A stretch of DNA of 64,000 nucleotides from Rhynchopus euleeides (taxonomy: Eukaryota; Euglenozoa; Diplonemea; Diplonemida; Diplonemidae): assembly GCA_963210315.1 (NCBI GenBank), contig OY723260.1, positions 1,550,001 to 1,614,000 on the forward strand. Reading direction: 5' to 3'. Below, piece by piece: positions 23,239 to 34,394 of this stretch. The translations under genes were made by a program, and so were the position numbers. Each line of letters opens with the position of its first letter. Positions within the stretch are counted from its first letter, which is position 1. The notes beneath the pieces were generated by a model, which saw only the letters and a program-made list of their open reading frames with translations, was not told where the DNA came from and made no database searches.

Positions 23239-25887
23239 ATGTCACCTTACGGGAACGACGCCGCTCCACCACACCACCACACACAGTTTCCACACCCCAC
23301 CCCACCCCTCCCTCCAATGCGCCACGACCGGCCCCAACGGGGCTGCACGGACGTGCCGTGCCTCGCAGTGTTCCTCCTGGTCGCCGTGGGCTCACTCGCC
23401 TTTGCGGCAGCAGCCCTCAGCATGGGCGAGACCGCAGAGCTCACCAGGGGCCGCGACTACGAGGGCAGGCCCTGCGGTGGTGGGGCGCCCCCTGCGGCGG
23501 GCAACATCACCGACTGGCCTCACCGCACATACCTCTGGCAGCCCATCGGGCCCGACATCCCGCAGGGCTATGCTGTCTGCGTCGCGCAATGCCCGCGCTA
23601 CGCCCCCGGTGCGAATGCCTCCCGCGAAGCGAACTACGGCATGCTGCACCGCCACATCCCCCTGCTGGATGTGACGTACGACACGCGCCCCGTGTGGCAC
23701 CGCTGCCAGCCGGTGGAGCCCTACTCCTTCGATGCGGCGGTGGTGTCGCCGACGGCCCTGTCGGGTGTGGACTTCGGCGTGGATGTCCTGATGGGCGCAG
23801 CATCCGACATGAGTGAGGCGGCAGCGGCGATCGGCGTTGCCCAGGCTGTCGCCTTCGCCGCAGCGATGGGTGTGTCGGCGGCGCTGGCATGGGGTGGCGT
23901 GCCGGCGGCGCGGTGCCTGATGCCCTGCGGCTGCGCCCTGTCGGTCCTGTGCACCGCGCTGCTGGGTGCGACGTGCATCTCCTTCGCCCTGTCGGTATGC
24001 ACACCAGAGAGCCACCCCTTGCCCCTGCCCTGCACAAAACTCAATCTGGCATCTTTTCTCTTTCACCCCACCCCCTCTTCTGCACCACGCCCTGCCACAG
24101 GTGGATGGCACGTATCTGCAGGGCGATGCAGCCCTGTGGCTGTGCGTCGGTGTGGCCCTCCTGCTGGGGACGGTGCTGGCCTGTGTCGTGGGGTGTCTGG
24201 TGTGGGACTACGCACCGACAGCGGTGGCTGTGCTGGAGGAGGCACGCCAGGTGGTCGCAGGGGTCCCGGCGATGCTGCTCATCCCGGTGGTCACAACGGC
24301 GGCCATGGCTGGGGCGGTCACCCTGGCCGGCGTGTCCATCGCTGCCCTTGTGTCGGATGTCACGCCCGCCACCCTCGTCGTGCCGGACCGCTTCGCAGAC
24401 CACGGCAACGCCACACTCGAGCTCACCACGGCCCCCACAGCCTCAGCCCTGCAGCCGCTTGCAAGCCTCATCGTTGTGGGAACCCTGTGGGTCGTCCTCT
24501 TCCTGCAGAGCTTCACATATATGGCTGCGTCTGTCTGTGCTGCAGAGTGGCTGCGGGCCGGGGAGCCGGAGGCAGATGAGCCGCGGATCGCATCGGTATG
24601 CCAACATGTCACATGGCCGCGAGCTTCTTCCCCCCCTCTCTCTCCGTCAAGTGCTTGACAACGCGCCGCTGGCGCTGCCCCCTCTGAAAAGCTCCAGCAG
24701 ACCAAAGCAGCGTCACGTGAGAGTGACCGCTTCATCTCTCTCCCTCTCTCATGGTCCGCATGCACCACCCCACCCCACCCCACACCCAGGGCTGCTCGAC
24801 AGTGCTGCACGCCATCTGCGCAGCATCGAAGCACGCAGGGAGCATTGCCTTCGCCAGCGTGGCCATCACCGTGCTGCGCCTGCCCCGCCTGCTCTTCCGC
24901 CTCCGCGAGGAGACGATGCGCGTCGGGCGGGAGGACGGCGTGAGCGTCCCCTGCGGGCCCTGCTGCCTCCAGGCCCTCGACAGGCTGCTCCACCGGATGA
25001 GCGACTCCGCCCTCGCTGCACAGGCGCTGCTGGGTGCCGAGGAGCTGCATGAGGAAACCGACCTGCAGGACAACGCGGAGGGCTGCTCGCAGGCGGCATG
25101 CGGGTTCTTCGCAGCCTCGCGCCAGCTGCGCCTGATCTACCTCCACAGGATGCCGATGATCTCCATACACATGTTCAAGGCGAACGCCTTCACCTCCCTC
25201 CTCCAGGCAGGCCTTGCCGCATGCTCCGCCGCCGTCGCCTGGCAGCTGCTCCGTGTCGACGCCCTGTCGCAGACAGAGACAGCGTCAGCCTCCGGTGTGA
25301 TGGTCATCCTCCTCCCCTTTGCAGTGGTGTCCAACGTGATGGCAGTGCACCACGCCTGCATCGACACCCTGCTCCTGGGCTATGCTTGGGACGTGCAGCA
25401 CGCAGGGTCGGGTATGCCTTGGATGCGGGGTGTTGTGTGCTGTGTGTTGTGACATGTCTCTTTGGTGGCTTGCGGTGTACTTGTCTTTGCAGCTTTTGCA
25501 GGAGAGTTGCCTTGTGGCAGGTGTTCGGTATTCCTGCGGCCTTGCATTGCACTGAAAAGAGTTTTGCGGTGTTTGGCATCCACCACCGCCACCACCCGCC
25601 CTGCAGTGCACATCACCCAAGCGATGAAGGCGCTGTGCAAGGAGGGTGTGCTGCCCAGGGTGGGCGAGCGGCCCATGAAGCTTGTCGAGATGAAATCGTG
25701 CACCTCGTTCACCATCTCCGGCGCGGTGAAGCCACCCAAGAGGGAGCAGTGTGCCGACGGGCTCGGGGTGAAGGAGGCGGACGACGACGCCCCCGTGTCG
25801 CTGGTTGGGGACATGCAGTCGCAGCAGGACATCGCGTGCCCCGCAACACCGCAGGACTCCTTCCACATCACAGGCATGAACGGCTAG
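23239..25887 (+). CDS. SLC44 / choline-transporter-like membrane protein
   Basis: A polytopic membrane protein of the CTL/SLC44 family, which moves choline or related solutes; the substrate here is inferred. Exons: 23239-23994, 24101-24595, 24790-25411, 25607-25887, giving 717 residues, normal for the family. Three donors are GTATGC and all acceptors end CAG. The start at 23239 follows a pyrimidine tract and CAG; an in-frame ATG at 23317 is the alternative. Family signs: RGCTDVPCLAVFLL opening the first helix, then a Cys-bearing outer loop with GRDYEGRPCG and CVAQCP, FLQSFTYMAASVCAAEW before the mid-protein break, KHAGSIAFASVAI, and CIDTLLLGYAWD near the end. About ten hydrophobic segments are visible. 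The loop carries N-glycosylation sequons (GNIT, ANAS). The last exon encodes a hydrophilic, probably cytoplasmic tail of about 90 residues. Confidence 0.88.
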
Positions 25888-26705
25888 GGGATGCCCGTTG
25901 CGCCGTGGGTGTGGTGGTGAGAGTGGGAGGGGGTGCCGGTTCTTGCGACGCCTGCATGGGCTGTGCTGTGTGTAGCCCCGATAGTGGAGGAAACCCTTCG
26001 GCAGGGTGTGGCCCCCAGGGGGCATGGGTTGTGTTGCGGATCCGTCGTCTGTTTCGGTCGCCACCATATGCATATATCTCGGTTGTGTTCTGTGCTCCTG
26101 TGCCCCGATGGGGTAGGGGTGGTGGGTAATTGTCAAGAAGCCCAAATAAGCACCACCACCCAGTCTTTGCCCTTTGCAGCTGCCTTTCCAGGCCAGCTGC
26201 GTCTCTTCCATGCGGCTAAATCTGATTTCTGTATCGTAGCAGCCTGAGTCGGGAGGCGTGGTGACCACTGGGGTTCAAACCCTCGGCGCGCTCAATTTAC
26301 AGATTCGTCCACAACTACGGACATTACACAGTACTTCACAAGAGGGGGGGGGGGGAGTTGGGCAGGCCTCGTGTGTTGCTTCCAAAGCTCACCATCGCTG
26401 TGCGCTATGATGTTCTTCACCTTTCGCGGCACAAAATATACAGCCAGCCAACAGCCCCTGCCCCGCGCCCCCCAATTCTGGCTCTCTTCGAACTCTTTGC
26501 GCCCCTCCCTCGCCTGCCCAGCCCCTTTGTCTCAGAAAGCCGGCTGCCGCGAGGGATCCCCGAATCTCAAAAATGCGCCTGGGCTTTGACCCCCCCCCCC
26601 CCCCCAACCCCCTCCGATGTGCCGTGGCTGTGGGGGCTCTTTGCTGTTGGCAAAGAGCTTCCCAGCACGTGCCGTGCGGTGAGGTTGCCCCCCCTGCCCC
26701 CCCCC
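25888..26705. other. Intergenic region
   Basis: No gene is seen. A sequence at about 26225-26285 contains GGGGTTCAAACCC, resembling a pol III B box, but no cloverleaf can be formed around it. Homopolymer runs of G (26345) and C (26590 and 26695) flank the following inverted-repeat element. Confidence 0.5.
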
Positions 26706-27906
26706 CCCCCCCTAGGCATACTTGTCCCCCCATATGGGGAACCCCCTAAATTTGGGGGAAATATGGGGGGTCTCAAAACCCCGTCCCCATATGGGGAAAA
26801 AGGCTGAAAATATGGGGAAAACCCGGTAAAATATGGGGGAATATGGGGGAAATATGGGGCCCATATGGGGGGATATGGGGGTATTCGTGCTGCAACGGGA
26901 GAACATCAAACCACTCAGGCACAGACACACACGAAGTGCGCGTCGAAACCGGCCTCATGCCTTGTTGGGGATCCTCCAGGAGTCCGATCCTGGGGAGGTG
27001 CGCGCTCGTTCAGGTGTGGCCAGGTCTGGCCCCCCCTGGAAGATCCCCCAGGTGGGTCGCACCGACCTCCTGTTCCTCTCCTGCGCCGACACAGCGGCAG
27101 CGGAGAGCGAACGCTTCCCGGTTTGGCGGGGCACCGCAGTGACAGCGGCAGCGGTGGTGGACACATACGCACAGACACACATAGCGCGTTCAGGGTTAAC
27201 AGCTCCTCACAACACACACTCCTGTGTTTTGAAGTCCTGTCCGGCACGTCACTCTCACACTCGCTGTCCTCCTCCTCTGGTGTGTTTGCGATTGCGAACT
27301 GCCCCCTGGGATCCTTAATTAGACAAGGGAATTCACAAGCAGTGCATTCTGGGGTGTCAGGCGCTTCCGCCGCTTTTGACCGCTCCGAGCGCCGAAAAGT
27401 CGGAGTCGACGCTCGTCACCAGGCAGCTTGACATGTTCAAGCTGCATCTGCCGGGTGGAATGAGACCTGTGAAGGCCAGTACAAGGACTGGCTGCAGGAC
27501 GCAACTGTTCTGCCAGCAAAGACAGGACTACTGTACAGGATGCTCTGATGACCGCTACTCAGACTTGAAGAAAGTGGCGGTCGGCACTCTCACAGCACCT
27601 TTTGTGGTCTGACTCGAGCACTTCAGCCGGGCGTTTCCTCTCTGCAGAAAGCGACGAGGTGAGATGGCACTGCAAGGTGCTAGACGTCCCCTGTCAGTGG
27701 CTGACTTCACACCCTGTGAAAAGCAGAACGAGGAGAACTGTTTGCTGACTGCTTCCACCTGAGGAACCCCTGGGTTTTCCCCCATATATCCCCCATATGG
27801 GGGAAATATGGGGGAACAGGACTTGAAAAACCCCCCATATTCCCCCCATATTTTCCCCATATTTTTGGCCTTCCCCATATGGGGGTACAAGTATGCCTAG
27901 GGGGGG
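26706..27906. mobile_element. Non-autonomous inverted-repeat element rich in CCCCATAT
   Basis: The two ends are inverted copies of about 36 bp with one or two mismatches: seven C, then TAGGCATACTTGT, then CCCCCATATGGGG. Inside each end lies a cluster of CCCCATAT/ATATGGGG motifs (26730-26885 and 27776-27885), so the subterminal regions are also inverted. The middle (about 26890-27775) has no recognisable protein. The size of 1201 bp and lack of a transposase suggest a MITE-like element moved in trans. Target duplication cannot be defined, because the left end sits in a C run. Confidence 0.75.
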
Positions 27907-28411
27907 TCATAAGCCCCCCTAAAAACGTACAAATACCAAAAATTTCAACATACCATCAGAACCGCCCTAATACCTGATCTGACCCGAAAATCCGACCCAT
28001 ACCCCCCCCCCCCCCCTGTGCCTGTACCCCCTTCTGCTGCTCTCACACGCCCCTAGGCGGAGTGTGTGTGGAGGCAGGCAGCAAGGCAAGCAGCAGGATG
28101 CTGCTCCGTGGGATGGGGAATGTGCCCGGGTTGCGCGGTGCCCAGACCCACAGCGAAGATGCTCAGATCTCTCCCTCTCCGCCACCCCCTCCCCCCCCCC
28201 CCCCTCTGCTGGGAGATTTACTTTTCCATTCCCTCTCGACGATCAAATCCCCCTCCCCCCCCTCACGCTTCGGAACAGCAGGGGCATACGGTGCTCTGTG
28301 CGAGCCCCTCTCACCACACCCAACACCCAGCACCCAGCAGGCATGCGTGTCGACTGTGTCCTGCAGTCGGGCTTGCCTTGCCACGCCTGCACAGCGCCGG
28401 CGAGATGTGAT
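27907..28411. other. Short intergenic / 5' leader region
   Basis: A 505-bp stretch with long C runs at 28004-28016 and 28190-28205 and pyrimidine tracts ending in AG near 28340. It is probably the leader of the next gene. Although the frame is open from 28064, the composition there is not protein-like. Confidence 0.5.
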
Positions 28412-30250
28412 ATGCAGAAGACAGCCAGGAGGTTCCGGCGATGGACTGTGCTGGCGATGTTTGCGCTGATGGTCACGGTGAGCAGCGCCGAGACCCGCAT
28501 CACGCTGCGTGGGGGCGACGGGGTCCCGACCGACCTGGTGTTGGGGAGGGACTACGCCCCCTTCCCTGCGTCAGGCACAGGCGAGGTTCGGGGGGCGGTG
28601 ATCTACTCGACAGACCTGTTTGGGTGCGATGAGGGCATCGACCGCTACTCGCGGTATATCGACGCCGTCTTCCCCACACCCCCAGGCATGAAGCGTGTCG
28701 GGCTCGTCCGGCGGGGGCAGTGCTCCTTCCAAGACAAGATAGACTACCTCCGCACCCTCCACCTCGATGCGGTGCTGATCTACAACCAAGGCGACACGGC
28801 TGACCGTGTCGGCCTTTTGGAGCAGGGGTATCTGACAGACAGTCACGGCATCCCCATCTTCTTCCTGTCGGTGAGTGCCGGGCTGCAGGTGCGGGGGTTC
28901 GGAGGCGTGGGGTCCATCGATGTGGTGTATACGGCGGATATGACGTGCCCCGCCTTCGGCACAGATGAGCATGTATGCCGTGTGTTCTTGTGTTTTTGGA
29001 TGGTGCGCTTTTGGCAGCACACAAAAGTTGCAGCTGCCACCCACCCCGCCCCGCCCCACCCCCCAACACAGCCTGCATCACGCCACATGCAGCGGCACGA
29101 GGTGCCAGGCGCCATGTCCTCCAACGTCTCCGCCTCTCTGCTGGGGATGCTGCACACGCTGCCTCCAGAGGAGGCTTTCTACGAGGCCGCCCTCCACGGG
29201 TCTGATGCTTTGGTCCAAGCGCTGCACCGCAGTGTACCGCAAGCGGTGCACGGAAAGTACGGCGACCGCAATGAGACGCCACTGCACGCTGCAGCACGCA
29301 TGGGCCACCATGGCACAGTGCGCCGGCTTGCCATGATGGGCGCCAACCTCGACGAGTTGGACAACAGGGGCCTCACAGCGCTGGCGGTGGCCATCATCAG
29401 CGACATCCCATCGGGCACGCGTGCCCTGCTGGAGGTTGGTGCCGACGTCAACGCCACGGACAGGTCGAAGCTCGATGCACTCTTCTACGCCTGCCGTGTG
29501 CACGCTGCGCTCTGCGAGATCATCCTCCAGCACGGCGCGTCGCCCAACCGCGTCTACCCTGGGCTGGGCGAGTCTGCCTTCCACGCCGCGGTGCGCACCT
29601 CGAAGCTGGGCGCAGCGAGGGCCATGCTGCGGTGGGGCGCTGACCCTCTCGTCAAGACTGCTGCTGGCAAGACAGCCTACAGCCTTGCCACCAGCAGCGT
29701 CAATGCGAGCCTCTTCCCAGAGGTCCCGCCGGCAGGTGTCACACTTGCCGAGGCGTATCGCGCCAGCCGGGCAAACCTGTCTGACGACGACCTGACGATT
29801 GACCCGATCGACGGTGTCTCGGCAGTGGTGCTGTTTGTCATGCTTCTGTGGATGCACTACTGCCGCGACCTCCCGCACATGTGGTACGCCACAGCCGCCC
29901 TGATTGTCACCCAGGTATGTCGAACGTGCCGGTGTGCCTGCACTGAGCCCACTGCCCTTCCACCGCCATCCAGATCCTCCTCGACCCGGGCATGCCGTAT
30001 CAGACAGCGTTCCTTTTCATCGCCATCATCTACCCGGTATGTCCTTCTTGCTGCATTGCTGTCATGCTGTGGGATGGATGTGCACGCTTCTGCGTCCCCT
30101 GCTCCACCACCCCTGCTGCTGTGCCGACATTGGTAGCCTCCACTCACCCCCTCCGCGTGTCTGCAGGCTCTGACTGAACGTCTGCTGGCGAAGGCGCTCG
30201 CGATTCTGACGGCGTTCTTCATCACAGTGAATTGGTGGGAGAACTTATAG
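28412..30250 (+). CDS. Secretory-pathway protein with PA domain, ankyrin repeats and C-terminal membrane helices
   Basis: Function unknown. Exons: 28412-28972, 29072-29914, 29974-30036, 30167-30250, all phase 0, giving 516 residues. I chose ATG 28412 because it opens a clear signal peptide: basic KTARRFRR, hydrophobic WTVLAMFALMVTVSSA, then ETR. An in-frame ATG at 28343 is the alternative. A protease-associated (PA) domain follows at about residues 30-185, with the typical core VGLVRRGQCSFQDKI and LDAVLIYNQ. Ankyrin-like repeats occupy about residues 230-430 (TPLHAAARMGHHGTVRRL, GADVNATD, GADPLVKTAAGKTAY). Hydrophobic segments at the C-terminus (DGVSAVVLFVMLLW; MWYATAALIVTQ; AFLFIAIIYP; LAILTAFFITV) are encoded across three small exons. 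PA lumenal plus ankyrin is an odd pairing, since ankyrins are usually cytosolic. The first intron (99 nt) is in frame without a stop. Confidence 0.82.
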
Positions 30251-31160
30251 GCCTGAGAGGCGGGCAGGGTGGGACCTGAGGCCGAGGGGTCTCAGGTCAG
30301 AAGGCACAACCACTGGGGGCCTTCGCTCAGAAGCGAGAGGTAGCGGGTCAGCTTTTCGTGCAGCGGCTCTCTCGTGGGCTTCTGTGCGATGCAGAGCTGT
30401 GAATCCAACATTGCCAACACTCGGTTGTGCAGGAGAGCGAGATGTCTCAAAAATGGAGATAAACTGACACAGTTTGACACAGGGCGAATGCCCCCACAAG
30501 CCCTGCCCTCGTAGAGCAGTGTAGGCAATGCTGGGTGGCATTGATTGTCTGAAGTTGGCGTCTGTTCAGGCAATCTTCAACCCGGCTGCCCTTTTTGGGG
30601 CATCAAGGTGTGATCCACGGTCTGATCGGCAGGCTGTGAGCCGCGGCACAATCAAATGCAGGAAACTGTGTCAAAGTGGAAAGTGTGGGGGGGGGGGGTG
30701 GCGGGGTGTTCTCGGGGTTGAAGAAGGGCCCCTTCTTCTTCATCCAGATTCGCGCCACAAACAGGTTTTTTTGTCAGAGCAGCCTGAACCGGCTCGCCTT
30801 CGGCATATCGTGTGTGTATGATAATTCTTCATGCACTGCGCAGAGCGCTGTTCGGACAAAACGTTGCTGTGTTTAGAAACTATCGCATATCGACCTCCCA
30901 AAAGAAACGCTGGAGGAATTCTCGATGAACACCTACAAAGGCCGAGAGTTCCTCGCAGTACATTTTGGTGAGGGCAATATCCGTGCAAAACCAAACGTTC
31001 CATCACTCTCATCCGTTGCAACACTGCGGGACATTGCAACGAGGCGGTGTGATGAACGAGGCGTTGAGAGGAAGGTTGGAGGGGAGGGGTGGGGGCAAGC
31101 ACCTCTGCCACTGAGAGAGGGAAAGCAGGACTCCCTCCTCCCATGACAGACGCACCCCCC
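30251..31160. other. Intergenic region
   Basis: Nothing coding is recognised between the PA/ankyrin gene and the satellite edge. A G-run lies near 30688-30698. Composition is closer to AT than in the genes. Confidence 0.5.
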
Positions 31161-31360
31161 AGGCCTCTGGCTAATTCGGGTCGAACGTTAAGTTTCTCCG
31201 TGCCGGGGGGGGGAGGGGGGGGGGGGGCTACCCTACCCTACCCTAGGGTTGGGGCCGCCGGGGTCCCAGATTTTTTGGTAATTTCCAGGTGTGGGTAGGG
31301 GGACCTTTTCGAATTTTTTTTTCGAGGGGTGCCCATTTTGGCGATTTGGGCCCGATTTCG
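31161..31360 (+). repeat. Satellite edge sequence, left copy of an inverted pair
   Basis: From AGGCCTCTGGCTAATTCGGG to CCCGATTTCGAGGGTTACGG, this unique-looking 200 bp is the reverse complement of 63788-63976. The main difference is the length of an internal G run. It marks where the telomere-motif satellite begins. Confidence 0.9.
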
Positions 31361-32594
31361 AGGGTTACGGGTGACCCTAGACCCTACCCAACCCTAGGGT
31401 TGGGGTTGGGGTTAACTCCAGACCCTACCCTCACCCTAGGGTTAGGGTTAACCCTAGACCCTACCCTGGGGTTAGGGTTAACCCTATACCCTACCCAACC
31501 CTAGGGTTAGGGTGAGGGTTAACCCTACACCCTACCCAACCCTAGGGTTGGGGTTGGGGTTAACCCTAGACCCTACCCTAGGGTTAGGGTCAGGGTTAAC
31601 CCTATACCCTACCCAACCCTAGGGTTAGGGTCAGGGTTAACCCTAGACCCAACCCTACCCTAGGGTTAGGGTTAACCCTACACCCTACCCAACCCTAGGG
31701 TTAGGGTTAGGGTTAACCCTAGACCCTACCCTAGGGTTAGGGTCAGGGTTAACCCTATACCCAACCCAACCCTACACCCAACCCTACCCTAGGGTTAGGG
31801 TTAGGGTTAACCCTAGACCCAACCCAACCCTAGGGTTAGGGTTCGGGTTAACCCTAGACCCAACCCAACCCTAGGGTTAGGGTTGGGGTTATCCCTATAC
31901 CCTACCCAACCCTAGGGTTAGGGTCAGGGTTAACCCTAGACCCAACCCAACCCTAGGGTTAGGGTTAGGGTTAACCCTATACCCAACCCAACCCTAGGGT
32001 TAGGGTTAACCCAACCCGACCCTAGGGTTAGGGTTAACCCTACACCCTACCCAACCCTAGGGTTAGGGTCAGGGTTAACCCTAGACCCAACCCAACCCTA
32101 GGGTTAGGGTTGGGGTTAACCCTATACCCTACCCAACCCTAGGGTTAGGGTCAGGGTTAACCCTAGACCCAACCCAACCCTAGGGTTAGGGTTGGGGTTA
32201 ACCCTATACCCTACCCAACCCTAGGGTTAGGGTCACGGTTAACCCTAGACCCAACCCAACCCTAGGGTTAGGGTTAACCCTATACCCCACCCAACCCTAG
32301 GGTTAGGGTTAGGGTTAACCCTATACCCAACCCTACCCTAGGGTTAGGGTTAGGGTTAACCCAAGACCCAACCCTACCCTAGGGTTAGGGTTAACCCTAT
32401 ACCCTACCCAACCCTAGGGTTAGGGTTGGGGTTAACCCTATACCCTACCCTCACCCTAGGGTTAGGGTTAACCCTATACCCAACCCAACCCTAGGGTTAG
32501 GGTTAACCCAAGACCCAACCCTACCCTAGGGTTAGGGTTAGGGTTAACCCTATACACAACCCAACCCTAGGGTTAGGGTTAACCCTATACCCTA
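31361..32594. repeat. Telomere-motif satellite, left array
   Basis: An array of TTAGGG-like and CCCTAA-like motifs that switch orientation every 15-25 bases, giving units such as ACCCTAGGGTTAGGG followed by GGTTAACCCTAGACCC. Variants with CAGGGTT, TATACCC and CCCAACCC are interspersed. This is a palindrome-rich satellite, not a simple telomere. It matches the right array variant by variant in inverse order until base 32594, where the retroelement begins. Confidence 0.9.
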
Positions 32595-32761
32595 TCGGAG
32601 TGTTTAGCTAAGGGAATCGGCAGGAGTTTGGAGCCAAGGCGGTGACCGGGTGTGTCTCCGGTTTGATTTGGTGACTTCTACTTTCTTAGAATCCACACAT
32701 CCTCTGAATTAGGTTACACTAACCCGCGCTCGCTTCGCCTCTCGCTTTTCGTTCTTCTTTT
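32595..32761 (+). repeat. A1 repeat of the YR retroelement
   Basis: Starts TCGGAGTGTTTAGC and ends CTTCTTTT, 19 bp before the gag-like start codon. Same sequence as A2 except one base (GGTGACTT here, GTTGACTT there). Likely contains the promoter and leader. Confidence 0.9.
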
Positions 32762-32780
32762 TTACCCTCCTTCCCTTAAT

Positions 32781-34217
32781 ATGTCCTCCATGGCTACACT
32801 CCCCGCCAACCTCCAAGCGCTGTCGACGCAGCTGGAGGAGGGGGTAGCGGCTGGCCACCGCTACAAGTACAACGCGCCACCCGACGTCGAGGGCGCGGGC
32901 TTGCCGGCCCCCGTGGCAGCGGCTCTGGGGAAGTCGGCATGGTGCCCCTTCCGGTCACTGCAGGCGACGTTTGTCGAGCTGGTGTCCGAATGCCAGGAGG
33001 AGGAGGTACCCCCGGAGTTCCTGACGATGCAGCTGCAGGCCCTGTGCGGGGATGGATTGCCCGATGTGGGCAAGTGGGTGGCCGTCAGGGTGCTGGCGGC
33101 CATCCACCTGGTGAAGAACTCCGCCGAGGCAGGGGCCGACTCCACCGCGATCCCCCTCAACAAGTCGGTCAGCCACGCGCAGGCTGAGGATGCACATCGT
33201 CAGACGCCGCACGCCACCGCAGGGGAAGGGGAGGTGCCAGCCCCTGCTGCCATGAAAGGGTGGCAGCTCAGCGAGCAGGCGTCTGGGTTGATGGGGCAAG
33301 TGGTGGTCCTCTCCGCAGCTCCTCCCGGGACTCACGCCGTCAAGCGGTACGCAGGGAAGCTGATGGCTGCGGGGAGTTCGTGCATTCTGCTGCGGTCGTC
33401 GTGCTACAACCACGCTGAGGGTTGTGAAGCGCACCAGGGTCCCGACGAGCTGTGGGAGGTTCCAGCAGCGGGCTGGACGTACAGCCGCTTGGTGTCACTT
33501 GCGGTGCACCAAACGGAGGCTGCACGCGCGGCGATGGGCCAGATGGAGGGGCAGGCCAGGAAGGCGGTCGAGGAGCGCGACGCGAAGGTGTCCCAGCTCG
33601 AGCAGGAGCTGGTTGCGTTGCGGAGGGAGATGCGCGCAACCGCCGCGCTCAAGGACGAGGAGCTGGCGGCAGCTCGGAGGGAGGGGGCGCCGGCTCCCGC
33701 AGCGAGCAGCAGCCAGCCGCTGGACGCGATGCGGGTGGACACGGGGAAGGCGGCTGAGGCCCCCTCCCCACCCTCATTTAAGCACCCCGCCACCGCCGCC
33801 GACGTCAAGGCCTGGAGGAAGGACATCCTCACCGACCACCAGCTCCTGCTCATGCAGCTGGAGGGCCGGTTGCTGTCGGGGCTCCAGCATCTTCCGGGAG
33901 GGAAGACGCTGGACGACATGTTTGGGATGTTGCGGCTGTGGGTGCTCGCGTGTTCGTGGATGCCGGAGTGGATCGACACACCCCAACATGAGCTCGGAAA
34001 TGTCTTGTTCCGCCACGTGTTAATACAACACGAATTTGTGCGGAACAAGGTTCCTCGTCGGGACCTCGAGCGGAAGCTGGCGGCGGCGGACTGCGAGGTC
34101 CACGAGGTGACCCGGGTCGCGGCGACGGTGCGGCCCCCCCCGGCGAGACAGCCCTCGGGTCGTGGGGGGAAAGGTGGTTTTTCGGGAAACGGCCGGGCCG
34201 GGAAGGGGCACAAGTGA
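32781..34217 (+). CDS. Gag-like protein of the YR retroelement
   Basis: A 478-residue protein in the position of gag, presumed to bind the element RNA and form the particle. No named domain is recognised. Visible features: a globular N-terminal half; a charged coiled-coil-like helix at about residues 245-300 (VEERDAKVSQLEQELVALRR); a Pro/Ala/Ser linker; a second helical block with a Trp-rich stretch (MLRLWVLACSWMPEWIDT); and a Gly/Arg-rich basic tail (GRGGKGGFSGNGRAGKGHK) suited to nucleic-acid binding. The ATG at 32781 is the first in frame and lies 19 bp after repeat A1. No CCHC knuckle is present. The next ORF begins 177 bp downstream. Confidence 0.8.
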   Translation: MSSMATLPANLQALSTQLEEGVAAGHRYKYNAPPDVEGAGLPAPVAAALGKSAWCPFRSLQATFVELVSECQEEEVPPEFLTMQLQALCGDGLPDVGKWVAVRVLAAIHLVKNSAEAGADSTAIPLNKSVSHAQAEDAHRQTPHATAGEGEVPAPAAMKGWQLSEQASGLMGQVVVLSAAPPGTHAVKRYAGKLMAAGSSCILLRSSCYNHAEGCEAHQGPDELWEVPAAGWTYSRLVSLAVHQTEAARAAMGQMEGQARKAVEERDAKVSQLEQELVALRREMRATAALKDEELAAARREGAPAPAASSSQPLDAMRVDTGKAAEAPSPPSFKHPATAADVKAWRKDILTDHQLLLMQLEGRLLSGLQHLPGGKTLDDMFGMLRLWVLACSWMPEWIDTPQHELGNVLFRHVLIQHEFVRNKVPRRDLERKLAAADCEVHEVTRVAATVRPPPARQPSGRGGKGGFSGNGRAGKGHK

Positions 34218-34394
34218 CTACTTCTTTCCCGGCCTCAACTACATCGTCAGTCAAGCAATTTCCCCGTTATTTCTCTCCGGAATCCTTTCCCCACAACCCC
34301 TCTCCCTTCCCATCCCCTCTCCCCCCCAAAACACGTGTACGAGTGTCGCACAACTTCGCCTGCGGCAGGCGACGGATCCGGGCGGCCTACTTCA

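Noticed and set aside
24650-24719. Extra small exon of the SLC44 gene between 24596 and 24789
   Set aside because: A reading VLDNAPLALPPLKSS is tempting, but no AG acceptor gives that phase, and skipping it joins exons in phase 0 with better family agreement.
26225-26285. Possible tRNA or pol III gene from GGGGTTCAAACCC
   Set aside because: The T-arm stem does not pair fully, and no anticodon arm or acceptor stem can be drawn.
28064-28411. N-terminal extension of the PA/ankyrin protein in the same open frame
   Set aside because: It is low-complexity and C-run derived, and it would bury the signal peptide that begins at 28412.
31289-31504. Open frames within the satellites (also 62040-62228 and 63643-63858)
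   Set aside because: They translate into GLGLTLDPT repeats, the direct product of TTAGGG-like units, and have no independent coding signal.
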